A stretch of DNA of 64,000 nucleotides from Proteobacteria bacterium 005FR1 (GCA_026192395.1 WACF01000002.1:124001-188000), one strand, 5' to 3'; shown: positions 1 through 9,030, numbered from the stretch's first letter. Numbers and translations are program-made. The notes: generated from the letters alone by a model not told the origin.

Positions 1-1266
1 GCCCGTCGGGCGGTTCGCCAATCGCTGGTGCTCCTGAAGAACAATCAGAATCTGCTGCCACTGGCGCTGAACAGAAAGGTGCTGGTCGCCGGCGACGGTG
101 CGCACAACATCGGTAAACAGGCAGGTGGCTGGACCTTGTCCTGGCAGGGCACAGGCAATACACGCGATGATTTTCCCGGCGCTACCTCGATTTACGAAGG
201 CATCTCCGAAATCGTCGAAGCCGCCGGCGGCAAAGCAGAGCTGAGTGAAGATGGTAGGTACGACAGTCGCCCCGATGTCGCCATCGTGGTTTTCGGGGAA
301 GATCCCTACGCCGAGATGCAGGGCGACCTGAGCCACCTCGATTACTCCTCCGATCAGGACCTCGCCTTGCTCCAGCGTCTGCGCGCCGCGGGTATTCCGG
401 TGGTGTCAGTTTTTCTGACCGGCCGTCCGCTGTGGGTTAACCCCGAAATCAATGCTTCCGATGCATTTGTCGTGGCCTGGTTGCCGGGCTCTGAGGGCGG
501 CGGCGTTGCCGATGTTCTGTTCCGGAATGCCGAGGGTGAGGTGATCTACGATTTCACCGGCCGATTGCCCTTCTCCTGGCCGGGAACGGCGGTGCAAACG
601 CCGCTCAACATTGGCCAGGCTGACTACAAGCCCCTGTTTCCTTACGGCTTTGGTCTGAGCTACGCCGACGCTGGGGAGTCCGTGGCGCAGCTGAGCGAAG
701 AAAGCGGACTGAGCACAACTGACGGCAACTCCGTTTTGTCGGTCTTCCGCGACCGTGCGCTTGCCCCATGGACGACGGTCATCGGCGATGAGAGCCGGCG
801 ATCCATGCCAGTGAGCGGCAGCGGCGCGAGTCTTCCGGGCATCAGCATCAAGCCAGTGGACCGAAATGTTCAGGAGGATAGCCGAAGAGTCCAGTGGACA
901 GGGACCAGCGACGCGCGCGTCGGCTTTTTTGCCAACGAGCGTACGGATCTGGAGCCCTACGCCGAGAGCGGCGGTGTCTTGATTGTAAATTTGCAAATCC
1001 TTCGCGCGCCAAGTGAAAGCGTTCATCTGGGCATGGAATGCGGTCAGGACTGCGGTGCCGAAGTAGATGTAACCTCCGCTTTACGCGACCTCCAAGAGGA
1101 GAAATGGCAAAGCCTGGCGGTGAGTCTGCAGTGTTTCTCCACACCGCAGATGGATTTCTCGCTGGTACTGTCGCCGTTCTATCTTCGCAGCGAGGGCGAG
1201 ATGGACTTGTCGTTGCATCACGTGAGAATCGAGCCAAGCGCAAAGCCGGATCTCCGTTGTGACTGA
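1..1266 (+). CDS. GH3 exo-beta-glucosidase, C-terminal part (5' truncated by window)
   Basis: The reading frame is open from the first base, so the gene begins outside the window; about 421 residues are visible. The start of the visible part (ARRAVRQSLVLLKN) is the conserved entry to the second domain of glycoside hydrolase family 3. GEDPYAEMQGD (visible residues about 100-110) matches the motif that carries the acid/base glutamate in two-domain GH3 exo-glucanases, here visible residue 105. The stretch ending FPYGFGLSY closes this domain. A further 200 residues follow, resembling the extra C-terminal galactose-binding-like domain of marine ExoP-type GH3 enzymes. The nucleophile aspartate domain is outside the window. 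The likely role is release of glucose from beta-glucan oligosaccharides in the periplasm, fitting the GH16 gene that overlaps its end. Family confidence is high; exact linkage specificity is inferred. Confidence 0.9.
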   Translation, partial: ARRAVRQSLVLLKNNQNLLPLALNRKVLVAGDGAHNIGKQAGGWTLSWQGTGNTRDDFPGATSIYEGISEIVEAAGGKAELSEDGRYDSRPDVAIVVFGEDPYAEMQGDLSHLDYSSDQDLALLQRLRAAGIPVVSVFLTGRPLWVNPEINASDAFVVAWLPGSEGGGVADVLFRNAEGEVIYDFTGRLPFSWPGTAVQTPLNIGQADYKPLFPYGFGLSYADAGESVAQLSEESGLSTTDGNSVLSVFRDRALAPWTTVIGDESRRSMPVSGSGASLPGISIKPVDRNVQEDSRRVQWTGTSDARVGFFANERTDLEPYAESGGVLIVNLQILRAPSESVHLGMECGQDCGAEVDVTSALRDLQEEKWQSLAVSLQCFSTPQMDFSLVLSPFYLRSEGEMDLSLHHVRIEPSAKPDLRCD

Positions 1267-1297
1267 TACTTCAACAAAAGACTTGTCGGAATTAATC

Positions 1298-2248
1298 ATG
1301 GCCGAAGCTACTACAAAAACTCTTCGCACAAGCGTTCTGGCGCTTGCCCTGGCGCTTTCCAGTAATGCCCAGGCAGGTAACTGGGAGCTGGTGTGGAGCG
1401 ATGAGTTCGAGGGTGAGCGTATCGATTCCGAGAAGTGGAGTCACGAAGTGAATTGCGCGGGTGGCGGCAACAATGAACTGCAGTGCTATACAGCCCGCGA
1501 AAGTAACAGCTACGTGCGTGATGGCGCTTTGTACATAGTCGCGCGCAAGGAAACTTCCAGCGGCCCCGCGCACTTCGATGACAGCCCGGACTACAGGCCC
1601 GAGGACGAGTCGGTAACTCGTCATTACACCTCAGCGCGCCTGCGCACCAAGCACAGGGGCGACTGGCGCTATGGCCGGATCGAAGTAAGGGCGAAAATGC
1701 CCGAAGGGCAGGGCGTCTGGCCCGCGATCTGGATGTTGCCCACAGAAAACAAGTACGGTAGCTGGCCGCTCAGCGGAGAGATCGATATCTTCGAGGCGAT
1801 CAACATAAACGCGACTGGTGGCAATATAGTGCACGGAACGCTTCACTATGGCGATCTCGCTCCGGACAACAGGCACAGCGGGACGAGCTATGTTCCGGGG
1901 GAGAACATATGGGAGCAATTCCATACCTATGCGATTGAATGGGAGGAAGGTACCATCCGGTGGTATGTGGACAGCACACATTTCGCCACCCAGATCAGCG
2001 ATGGCTGGTTTACTCAGGACCTGAAGAAAGGTGCGGCGCCTTTTGACCAGGCATTTCACCTACTGTTGAATCTCGCCATCGGTGGTGACTGGCCGGGACC
2101 GCCCAATGCCGCCACACAGTTTCCGCAGGAATTGGTGGTGGACTACGTGCGCGTGTACCAATGCGATGAGGACCGCGCTACTGGCAAAGGCTGTGCGACA
2201 GTGAATCCCGCCATTGTTCCTTTATCAGGCTCGCAGTCGTCACAGTGA
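1298..2248 (+). CDS. Secreted GH16 endo-beta-1,3-glucanase (laminarinase-like)
   Basis: The protein has 316 residues from ATG 1298. A GTG at 1259 is in frame and overlaps the GH3 stop, but it would put 13 extra residues before the signal peptide, so ATG 1298 is preferred. Residues 1-26 form a signal peptide with an AQA-G cleavage site. The mature part is a single GH16 jelly roll: WSDEFEG near the start, WPAIWMLP, and the catalytic EIDIFE motif with E161 (nucleophile), D163 and E166 (acid/base). GH16 enzymes of this pattern cut internal beta-1,3 bonds of laminarin and related glucans. It directly follows the GH3 gene, so long chains would be cut by this enzyme and finished by the exo-enzyme. 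No carbohydrate-binding module is present. Laminarin as substrate is inferred from the motif type and context. Confidence 0.9.
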   Translation: MAEATTKTLRTSVLALALALSSNAQAGNWELVWSDEFEGERIDSEKWSHEVNCAGGGNNELQCYTARESNSYVRDGALYIVARKETSSGPAHFDDSPDYRPEDESVTRHYTSARLRTKHRGDWRYGRIEVRAKMPEGQGVWPAIWMLPTENKYGSWPLSGEIDIFEAININATGGNIVHGTLHYGDLAPDNRHSGTSYVPGENIWEQFHTYAIEWEEGTIRWYVDSTHFATQISDGWFTQDLKKGAAPFDQAFHLLLNLAIGGDWPGPPNAATQFPQELVVDYVRVYQCDEDRATGKGCATVNPAIVPLSGSQSSQ

Positions 2249-2492
2249 CTGGCCCGTACTGCCAACCTCCTTCGCGCGAGTGACAACGACTCTTCAACAT
2301 TTGCTGGCGAGGACTGCAGCCATCGGCTGTTTTTGGTAGGTCGATTTCTCAATTTAGTGCTAATATGCATGTACTGTTCGCGGGGCGCTGCTGTGTAATG
2401 CCGCTGCAAAGCTGCGAACATCAGGCGCAGCTCGGTAAGAACCGAACGCAGACATCAACTAAATTGCCTTCTCCAGGGCTACTTCGTACTGT

Positions 2493-3632
2493 GTGAAAGA
2501 CCATATCTTCAATATTCACGATGTCATTCTCCTGATGACAGTGGCAGAGTGTATTTTACTTGCACTCTTCCAGGCAGTTCTGCCCGTAAAAAATCGACTT
2601 TATAGTCGCCTTCTCGCTACATTCCTGCTCACAATTGCCACCGGCGCCGCAAGCACACTGGTGTTGTGGAATATCGAAGTCAGCATCTCGCCAACGTTCG
2701 ACCGCAACCTGTTGCCCTACTTCTTGATGGTCTCGTTGATGCTCAAGGGGCCGGTATTGTTGCTCTATGTTCTGTCCATTACGCAACATGAATTCCGCTT
2801 GCGAGCTGGCCACCTGATCCATTTGCTTCCCTCACTGTTCTCAGTCGTGCTCATGCTGGTTTTCGGTGTTCATACCGAAGATTTATTATTAATATCACCG
2901 ACCCAGGTGGCGGGAACGGTGGTAAGTTGGTTGTGGGATTTGGCCAAGTTGATACCACTGCTATATGCTGCTGCTTCAGTGGTGCTGGTGCAACGCTATC
3001 GCAATCAGCTGAAGGATGAATATTCACACTTTTCTACCACAGAGCCGAGCTGGCTGAATGTTCTGACACTCGGTTTCTTCTCCAGCTGGACCTGGACTGT
3101 GATCGTGCACGTAATAGCGAAATTTTCTACGGCAGAAACCGCAGACATTCTGGGTATCGTGGATAATTACATCACCTTTACTCTCATCAACGCCCTGTTC
3201 GTTTACAGCCTTGCCTATGCTCACAAGCTGTTGATGACGCGAGCCGAGCCTCCGCGTGATAGCAGCGACAGCAGGCCCACAGAGCAGGCGATTGATCGAG
3301 TAAAAAGGATTGTGGAGGAGGACAGGATCTACCTGGAACAGAATCTGAATATCGAGCAGTTTTCAGCGCGCTTGGGTATGCCGGTCAAAGAAGTATCCGC
3401 CGTGATTAACAAGCATTTTGGCACGAACTTCTTCGAATACATTAATTCTTATCGCGTCAATGAGGCCAAGCTGTTACTCGCCGATAAGAACATGGAGCAT
3501 AAAACCATTCTGGATATATTGCTGGAGTCAGGTTTCAACAGTAAGTCAGCGTTTCATCGTTTTTTCAGGCGGCTGGTGGGAATGTCTCCCACCGAATTCC
3601 GCAAGCAGGCCCTGGCCGAAAGCGAAAACTAA
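2493..3632 (+). CDS. AraC-family regulator with N-terminal membrane-sensor domain
   Basis: This is a 379-residue protein. About the first 245 residues contain roughly seven hydrophobic segments (for example VAECILLALFQAVLP and HLLPSLFSVVLMLVFGV). After a short hydrophilic linker with TEQAIDRVKRIVEED, residues about 270-375 form a double helix-turn-helix AraC domain ending in GFNSKSAFHRFFRRLVGMSP. It therefore looks like a one-component regulator that senses from the inner membrane and binds DNA through its C-terminus. It lies between the beta-glucan hydrolases and the Entner-Doudoroff operon and converges on zwf with 17 bases between the stops, so control of one or both sugar gene sets is a reasonable inference. 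The start is GTG with no strong ribosome binding site; an ATG 14 codons in would still keep most of the first membrane helix. Confidence 0.85.
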   Translation: MKDHIFNIHDVILLMTVAECILLALFQAVLPVKNRLYSRLLATFLLTIATGAASTLVLWNIEVSISPTFDRNLLPYFLMVSLMLKGPVLLLYVLSITQHEFRLRAGHLIHLLPSLFSVVLMLVFGVHTEDLLLISPTQVAGTVVSWLWDLAKLIPLLYAAASVVLVQRYRNQLKDEYSHFSTTEPSWLNVLTLGFFSSWTWTVIVHVIAKFSTAETADILGIVDNYITFTLINALFVYSLAYAHKLLMTRAEPPRDSSDSRPTEQAIDRVKRIVEEDRIYLEQNLNIEQFSARLGMPVKEVSAVINKHFGTNFFEYINSYRVNEAKLLLADKNMEHKTILDILLESGFNSKSAFHRFFRRLVGMSPTEFRKQALAESEN

Positions 3633-3649
3633 ATAACTCACCTTCGCAC

Positions 3650-5113
3650 TCAATCTCTGGACCTATGCCACGCCCGTTGATCTTTCTCGATCAGCATGTC
3701 GGCCTTCGAGGGTCCCCAGGAGCCGGCACTATAGCGACTGACTTTCATATCCCGCTCTTTCCAGGCATCCAGGAGAGTGTCGCACCAGGACCAGGACGCC
3801 TCGATTTCCTCCCGGCTCACAAACAGCCATTGATCGCCTTTGATGACTTCGAGAAACAGGCGTTCATAGGCGTCTGCAATGCGCGACTCTCCGGACGAGT
3901 CGAAAAAATCCAGGTTCAGGTGGCGTTTCTCCAGACTCATGCGTTCCCTCAGGCTTTGTTGCTTCGATAGCATCTCAAGCTGAATGCCTTCATTTGGCTG
4001 CAGTCGGATGATCAGTCTGTTGCGAGCGACGTCCTGGGCGCCCGGGAATATGGCATGGGGTGGATCTTTGTAGGTAATCACCACCTCGGTCACTTTGCTC
4101 TCCATCCGTTTTCCGGTGCGTAGATAAAAGGGCACACCCGCCCAGCGCCAGTTGTCGATGTGGGCCTTGAGAGCAACAAACGTTTCTGTGCTGCTGCTAT
4201 CACGCTCACTGCCTTCCTCTTCCATGTAGCCCACTACGGGGACGCCGTTCACCCAACCCGCCGTGTATTGACCGCGTACTGCCTGCTCGGCCACCGTGGC
4301 AGCCGTTATAGGGCTCAGCGCGCGCAGTATTTTGACCTTCTCCGCGCGTATCTCATCTGCCTGGAGGGAGTTCGGTGGCTCCATGGCCACCATGCAGAGC
4401 AACTGAAGAACGTGATTCTGAATCATGTCGCGCAGTTGACCGACGTTGTCGTAGTAAGACCAGCGCCCCTCGATGCCGACGGTTTCGGCGACGGTGATTT
4501 GGACGTGGTCTACACAGCTGTTATCCCACTGGGAGTTGATCATGCGATTGGCGAAGCGTAACGCCAGGAGATTCTGTACGGTCTCCTTTCCCAAGTAGTG
4601 ATCGATCCGGTAGATGTTGCTCTCATCGAAGCAGTTTGCGACGGCCCCATTCACCTGGCGGGAGCTTTCAAGGTCGTGGCCTATTGGTTTTTCCAACACA
4701 ATACGCGAGTCCTTCGCTATGCAGCCGGCGGCCTTGAGGTGTTCGGAGATCGAGCCAAAAAGGCTGGGAGGTGTTGCCAGGTAGTAAATGGCCACGCGTT
4801 CGCTGGCGAGCCATTCCCTTATCGGTGCAAACTGATCCGGTTGCGAAAAATCGACGTTGAGGTAATGCAAGCGCCTGCAGAATCGATCGCAGGTGGCGTC
4901 GTCGAAGTTGTCCTTCTCGAACGCCCGGCGCAGGATCTGCTCTACGTCCGCAGCGAAGTCGGCGTTACTGATCTCTTCCCGGGCGAGTCCGGCGATCCGT
5001 ACACCACTGTCAAGCAGTCCGGCGCGATCCAACTGATAGAGGGCCGGAAACAGTTTGCGTTTGGAGAGATCACCCCGGGCACCGAATATAATCAGATCTA
5101 CTGGAATAGTCAT
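3650..5113 (-). CDS. zwf: Glucose-6-phosphate 1-dehydrogenase
   Basis: The protein has 487 residues, the usual length. It oxidises glucose 6-phosphate to 6-phosphogluconolactone, feeding the Entner-Doudoroff enzymes encoded beside it. The N-terminal dinucleotide motif is GARGDLSKRK, where most homologues have GASGDL or GATGDL, so one residue of the cofactor turn is an arginine. The substrate/catalytic signature RIDHYLGKE is intact. The frame stays open for 56 codons upstream, but ATG 5113 is chosen because it gives the canonical N-terminus and overlaps the eda stop as ATGA, implying translational coupling. It is the last gene of edd-glk-eda-zwf. No pgl (6-phosphogluconolactonase) gene is found in the operon. 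It converges on the AraC-family gene; no clear terminator is visible between them. Confidence 0.95.
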   Translation of the reverse strand: MTIPVDLIIFGARGDLSKRKLFPALYQLDRAGLLDSGVRIAGLAREEISNADFAADVEQILRRAFEKDNFDDATCDRFCRRLHYLNVDFSQPDQFAPIREWLASERVAIYYLATPPSLFGSISEHLKAAGCIAKDSRIVLEKPIGHDLESSRQVNGAVANCFDESNIYRIDHYLGKETVQNLLALRFANRMINSQWDNSCVDHVQITVAETVGIEGRWSYYDNVGQLRDMIQNHVLQLLCMVAMEPPNSLQADEIRAEKVKILRALSPITAATVAEQAVRGQYTAGWVNGVPVVGYMEEEGSERDSSSTETFVALKAHIDNWRWAGVPFYLRTGKRMESKVTEVVITYKDPPHAIFPGAQDVARNRLIIRLQPNEGIQLEMLSKQQSLRERMSLEKRHLNLDFFDSSGESRIADAYERLFLEVIKGDQWLFVSREEIEASWSWCDTLLDAWKERDMKVSRYSAGSWGPSKADMLIEKDQRAWHRSRD

Positions 5114-5733
5114 TCTATGCCTCGCACGCTTGCGGTTTGCCGGGCCAGTCGTTCGATGTCTTGCCAGCGTCGTGCGGCAATCAGATCGTTGGGGAGTATC
5201 CAGGAGCCGCCGACACAGAGCACGTTGGGCAGCTTCAAATAATCCAGAAAATTGGTCGGCCCGATGCCGCCTGTCGGACAAAATCGCACATCGGGGAACG
5301 GGCCTTCAAAGGCCTTGAGAACTGCGACGCCGCCGGCTGCTTCCGCCGGGAAGAACTTGAAATTCTGATAGCCGTGCACCATGCCGCGCATTAGTTCGCT
5401 GACGGTGGAGATCCCCGGCATCAGCGGTACTGGTGCCTGGGCCGCTGCCGTCAGCAACTGTTCGGTACTGCCCGGTGAAATCATGAATTCACAACCGAGA
5501 TCACAGGACAGGTCTACCTGGGCCGCGGTGCAGACGGTACCGGTCCCGACCACAGCACCTTCCACTTCTGACCGTATACGGCGGATGCCTTCGCTGGCGA
5601 CCGGCGTGCGCAAGGTGACCTCCAGCACCTTGAGTCCGCCGCGGACAAGGGCTCGGGCCAGAGGTACGAAATCTTCGACTAGATCGAGGGTAATGACCGG
5701 TATTACCGGAGTGCCGGCTAGGAGTGCACGCAC
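5110..5733 (-). CDS. eda: 2-dehydro-3-deoxyphosphogluconate (KDPG) aldolase
   Basis: This 207-residue class I aldolase splits KDPG into pyruvate and glyceraldehyde 3-phosphate, the last step of the Entner-Doudoroff route. Family landmarks are the EVTLRT strand, VGTGTV, the Schiff-base lysine in NFKFFPAE and the phosphate-binding FCPTGGIG. The start is GTG 5733, behind a GAGGAGA ribosome binding site that lies inside the end of glk; glk stops two bases before this start. Its own stop overlaps the zwf ATG. The very tight packing says the four genes are co-transcribed and translationally coupled. Confidence 0.96.
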   Translation of the reverse strand: MRALLAGTPVIPVITLDLVEDFVPLARALVRGGLKVLEVTLRTPVASEGIRRIRSEVEGAVVGTGTVCTAAQVDLSCDLGCEFMISPGSTEQLLTAAAQAPVPLMPGISTVSELMRGMVHGYQNFKFFPAEAAGGVAVLKAFEGPFPDVRFCPTGGIGPTNFLDYLKLPNVLCVGGSWILPNDLIAARRWQDIERLARQTASVRGIE

Positions 5734-5735
5734 GT

Positions 5736-6704
5736 CTATCTCCTCTTTTGCAGATATTTGGCCGCACCCAGCAGACCAAGGTTGTCGCGTGTAACCAGAA
5801 ACACGGGAATGGGTTGCAGATAGGTTCGGAAACGACCTTTGCTTTCAAACTTGTCGCGGAAGCCGCTGGAGACAAAAAATTCGCTGAAACGCGGAATGAC
5901 GCCACCCGCAATATAAATCCCACCTTTGGCGCCCAGGGTGAGAGCCAGGTTGCCTGCCGTAGCGCCAAAGGCTTCGCAAAAGACATTGAGCGCTGCCAGC
6001 GCTTGGGGATCGCTTTTTTCAAGGCTGGCGGTGACGACCTCGGCGGGCAGCGTTAATGCAGGCTCTACCGACTGCAGGTCACACATCGCGTGATAGAGAT
6101 TCAGCAATCCCTTGCCGGACAGTAATCGCTCCAGGGACACTCGGCCATAGATCGCACGCAGGTAATTGAGTACGTGGATCTGCAAGGGATCAACCGGCGC
6201 AAAATCAGCGTGCCCACCCTCGGTGTCGAGCACGTGGTAGTCGTCGCCGACCGGAAGCAAAGCTGCCATGCCGAGGCCGGTGCCAGCGCCAATCAGGCCG
6301 ATGGCTTTGTCGGGTATGGCGGCTTCTCCACCGATCTGCAGATAGTCGGCCGTCGTCAGTGCAGTGACGCCGTGGGCCACGGCTTCGAAATCATTGATGA
6401 CAGCTATGTGTTCGCAGCCCAACCATTGCCTCAAGTCGGTGCGGGTGAAGGACCAATGGCTGTTGGTGAAGGAGATCTGTTCGGCGTCGGCGGGGCAAGC
6501 GACGGCGAGGCACACGGCGGTGGGTGGGCTGTGAATGTCCGCGACCGTTGCCAGTTCCTCTTTGACTTTGACGATCACATCGCTGAACGCCGGATACTCA
6601 AGAACTGAGTGATGAGATTCGAACCGGCTTTCCGACTCGCCATCCAGCAGGGCCGCAAAGCGCGCGTTGGTGCCACCTATATCGGCTATCAGACTCCAGC
6701 GCAT
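5736..6704 (-). CDS. glk: Glucokinase
   Basis: The protein has 322 residues and phosphorylates free glucose at the expense of ATP. It has the bacterial glucokinase pattern: the ADIGGTNARFA phosphate-binding motif at the N-terminus, GAGTGLGMA, and EGGHADFAP with the sugar-binding glutamate and histidine. The start at 6704 is preferred because a GGAG lies 9 bases upstream and it begins one base after the edd stop; an in-frame ATG five codons earlier (6719) has no ribosome binding site and would overlap edd. It links hydrolase-released glucose to zwf and edd in the same operon. Confidence 0.94.
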   Translation of the reverse strand: MRWSLIADIGGTNARFAALLDGESESRFESHHSVLEYPAFSDVIVKVKEELATVADIHSPPTAVCLAVACPADAEQISFTNSHWSFTRTDLRQWLGCEHIAVINDFEAVAHGVTALTTADYLQIGGEAAIPDKAIGLIGAGTGLGMAALLPVGDDYHVLDTEGGHADFAPVDPLQIHVLNYLRAIYGRVSLERLLSGKGLLNLYHAMCDLQSVEPALTLPAEVVTASLEKSDPQALAALNVFCEAFGATAGNLALTLGAKGGIYIAGGVIPRFSEFFVSSGFRDKFESKGRFRTYLQPIPVFLVTRDNLGLLGAAKYLQKRR

Positions 6705-6705
6705 G

Positions 6706-8541
6706 TCAGCTGTCTCCATATAAAAACGAAGCGCCCTGCTCGGCGGTGCCTATCGCAGCGCGGTTGATCCGGAACAGTTCGCGGCCGCAGCCGCGCTGAC
6801 CGGCAGCGGGCTGCGAGGCTGGCGGCCTGGTCTTGAGCTCATCGAGATCGCCCATAAAGTGTAGCGTTCCGGTGACCGCATCAACTCTTATCATGTCGCC
6901 ATTCCTGAGCTGCGCCAGCAAGCCTCCCGCTGCAGCCTCCGGCACGAGATGAATCGCCGCCGGTACTTTCCCCGAGGCGCCGGACATTCGACCATCCGTC
7001 ACCAGAGCCACTTTATAGCCTTGGTCCTGCAAGCTACCCAGCACAGGGGTAAGCGTGTGTAGTTCCGGCATGCCCAAAGCCTTCGGGCCCTGGAAGCGAA
7101 CGATCACCACGCAGTCTCGATCAAGTTCGCCCGCTTTGAACAATGTGGCCAGATCGGCTGGGTCATCAACGACCACAGCGGGTGCTTCTACACAGCGGTG
7201 CTCCTGTGCCACCGCCGAGACCTTCATCACGCCGCGGCCCAAGTTGCCTTCCAGCAGACGCAATCCGCCCTCCGTCGAAAACGGCTGCTCTATGGTGGAC
7301 AGTACTCGCTTGTCCCGTGGCTCTGCCAGGGCCTCACGCCATTCCACCCCCGGACAGAGGCCCTTGTTACTAAGCACAGCCTCCTGGGTGAAATCGCTAA
7401 AGTTTTTCCCCCAGGCTGTTCGGGCGTCGGCATGCATGAAGCCGCCGGCAATTAACTGGCGAAAAAGGCAGGAGGTACCGCCGGCCGCATGAAAGTGATT
7501 CACGTCGGCTTCGCCATTGGGGTAAACCCTCGCCAGCAAAGGAACGACCGCCGAGAGATCGGCGATGTCATTCCAGTTCATCCGGATGCCGGCGGCGCGG
7601 CCGATCGCAACCAGGTGCATGGTGTGATTGGTGGAACCGCCGGTGGCGAGCAGGGCGACCGTAGCGTTGACGAGTGCACGCTCGTCGACGATCTCACCCA
7701 CCGGCCGGTAGTCATTGCCGAGCGCTGTTATGCGTGCAATCTGATAGCAGGCCTCATCGGTCAGGCGCGCCCGCAAGGGGTTTTCGGGATTCACAAAAGA
7801 ACTGCCTGGCAGTTGTAGCCCCAGTGCCTCAAGTACCACCTGGTTGCTGTTAGCGGTGCCATAGAAAGTGCAGGTGCCCGGACTGTGATATGACTCGGAT
7901 TCTGCGCGCAACAACTCATCACGGTCCACCTCGCCCTCGGCAAAAAGTTGGCGAATACGCTGCTTCTCCTTATTCGGCATGCCCGACTCCATCGGGCCCG
8001 CAGGTACAAACAGCAGCGGCAGATAACCGAAACTGAGAGCGCCCATCAGCAAGCCCGGCACGATCTTGTCGCAGATACCCAATGCCAGTACACCGTCAAA
8101 CATCTGATGAGATAATGCCACGGCAGTGCACTGGGCAATCACGTCACGACTAAGCAGGCTGAGCTCCATCCCGGGTTGACCCTGGGTGACGCCATCGCAC
8201 ATCGCGGGTACGCCACCGGCGACCTGGGCGGTACAGCCCATCCTGCGCAAGGCTCGCTTGATCTGGTCCGGGTAGTCGGCGTAGGGATGGTGGGCCGACA
8301 GCATATCGTTGTAGGCAGTGACAATGGCGATATTGGCCGACTCCATCAGCCTCAGACTGTGCTTGTCTGGCTTGGTGCAGGCGGCAAAACCATGCGCCAG
8401 ATTCCCGCAGCTCAGCTTGCCGCGAGCGGGCCGGCTCTCTTTGTCCTGCTGCACCTGGGTCAAATAATCCGCCCGTAGATCGCGGCTGCGCTCAATGATT
8501 CGATCCGTGACCGCTGCAACGCCGGGGTGTAGCTGGCTCAT
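6706..8541 (-). CDS. edd: 6-phosphogluconate dehydratase
   Basis: The protein has 611 residues, normal for Edd. It dehydrates 6-phosphogluconate to KDPG and, like dihydroxyacid dehydratases, uses an iron-sulfur cluster. Visible family signatures are LGICDKIVPG, GGSTNHTMHL and the C-terminal DGRMSGASGKVPAAIHL. It is the first gene of the minus-strand operon edd-glk-eda-zwf, so the promoter should be in the roughly 200 bases before 8541, where a HexR-like operator lies at 8573-8587. The ATG at 8541 has only weak Shine-Dalgarno complementarity (GGGAA). Confidence 0.96.
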   Translation of the reverse strand: MSQLHPGVAAVTDRIIERSRDLRADYLTQVQQDKESRPARGKLSCGNLAHGFAACTKPDKHSLRLMESANIAIVTAYNDMLSAHHPYADYPDQIKRALRRMGCTAQVAGGVPAMCDGVTQGQPGMELSLLSRDVIAQCTAVALSHQMFDGVLALGICDKIVPGLLMGALSFGYLPLLFVPAGPMESGMPNKEKQRIRQLFAEGEVDRDELLRAESESYHSPGTCTFYGTANSNQVVLEALGLQLPGSSFVNPENPLRARLTDEACYQIARITALGNDYRPVGEIVDERALVNATVALLATGGSTNHTMHLVAIGRAAGIRMNWNDIADLSAVVPLLARVYPNGEADVNHFHAAGGTSCLFRQLIAGGFMHADARTAWGKNFSDFTQEAVLSNKGLCPGVEWREALAEPRDKRVLSTIEQPFSTEGGLRLLEGNLGRGVMKVSAVAQEHRCVEAPAVVVDDPADLATLFKAGELDRDCVVIVRFQGPKALGMPELHTLTPVLGSLQDQGYKVALVTDGRMSGASGKVPAAIHLVPEAAAGGLLAQLRNGDMIRVDAVTGTLHFMGDLDELKTRPPASQPAAGQRGCGRELFRINRAAIGTAEQGASFLYGDS

Positions 8542-8572
8542 ATGGTGTTCCCATTCACACGGGCTATTTTAT

Positions 8573-8587
8573 TGTAGGTTAATTACA
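8573..8587 (-). promoter_or_regulatory. HexR-like operator upstream of edd
   Basis: Read on the minus strand the site is TGTAATTAACCTACA, matching 13 of 15 positions of the palindrome TGTAATTAAATTACA described for HexR, the KDPG-responsive repressor of central sugar genes in gammaproteobacteria. It sits 32 bases before the edd start, where a repressor could block the promoter or early elongation. AT-rich hexamers (TACAAT, TAAAAT) overlap or follow it as possible -10 elements. No hexR gene lies in this window, so the regulator assignment is inference from the motif and the target genes. Confidence 0.55.
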
Positions 8588-8745
8588 TTCTAGCGGCGAA
8601 AAGTCGACATTACGATAGGTTTTGTTCTTTTGTTACATAAATTGCGAGAGGAGACATCTCAAGAACCATGTTGTTGCCTGTGGTGAGTGAGTCCTGACGA
8701 CAGGTCGAACCCAGTTTGCTTCTCGCCGGCCCCCGACACCAAACC

Positions 8746-8772
8746 AAAAAAAAACCCGCTCGAGGCGGGTTT
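8746..8772 (-). terminator. Intrinsic terminator after tRNA-Leu
   Basis: On the minus strand an 8-bp stem AAACCCGC/GCGGGTTT with a 5-base loop (CTCGA) is followed by a run of T. It starts 8 bases after the tRNA 3' end, so it ends the tRNA transcript. Confidence 0.85.
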
Positions 8773-8780
8773 CATCATGT

Positions 8781-8867
8781 TGGTACCAGAGGCCGGACTC
8801 GAACCGGCACGGGTTTTACCCCGGGGGATTTTGAATCCCCTGTGTCTACCAATTTCACCACTCTGGC
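8781..8867 (-). tRNA. tRNA-Leu (anticodon CAA)
   Basis: The gene has 87 bases with an encoded CCA end. The acceptor stem is GCCAGAG/CTCTGGT, including a G1-U72 wobble. The D-arm contains TGGTAGAC. The anticodon stem GGGGA/TCCCC closes the loop TTCAAAA, giving CAA for leucine codon UUG. There is a long class II variable arm (CCGGGGTAAAACCCGT) and the T-arm contains GGTTCGAGTCC. It stands alone, is followed by a terminator, and its 5' flank carries a dispersed repeat. Confidence 0.97.
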
Positions 8868-9030
8868 AATGTCTTGCTTTCGATCACCGGCAGTGCCCGC
8901 CGATGACTTAGCAGCGCTTAGCGCTGCCCCTGTGGCCGTTCCCGGACTCCTGTCCTCCTCGGCAGAGCCTGCCCCGTGAGCGCAGCGAGCGCTTTGGGTG
9001 CTAGCGCATCCTGCGCGTCGTCTACCAAGT

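Noticed and set aside
4160-5242. Plus-strand frames of 133 and 214 codons opposite zwf
   Set aside because: They are antisense frames of a high-GC gene whose minus-strand product is unmistakable.
8687-8979. Two plus-strand frames of 74 and 87 codons over the tRNA
   Set aside because: They run across the antisense of tRNA-Leu and its terminator; the 'protein' is only translated tRNA sequence.
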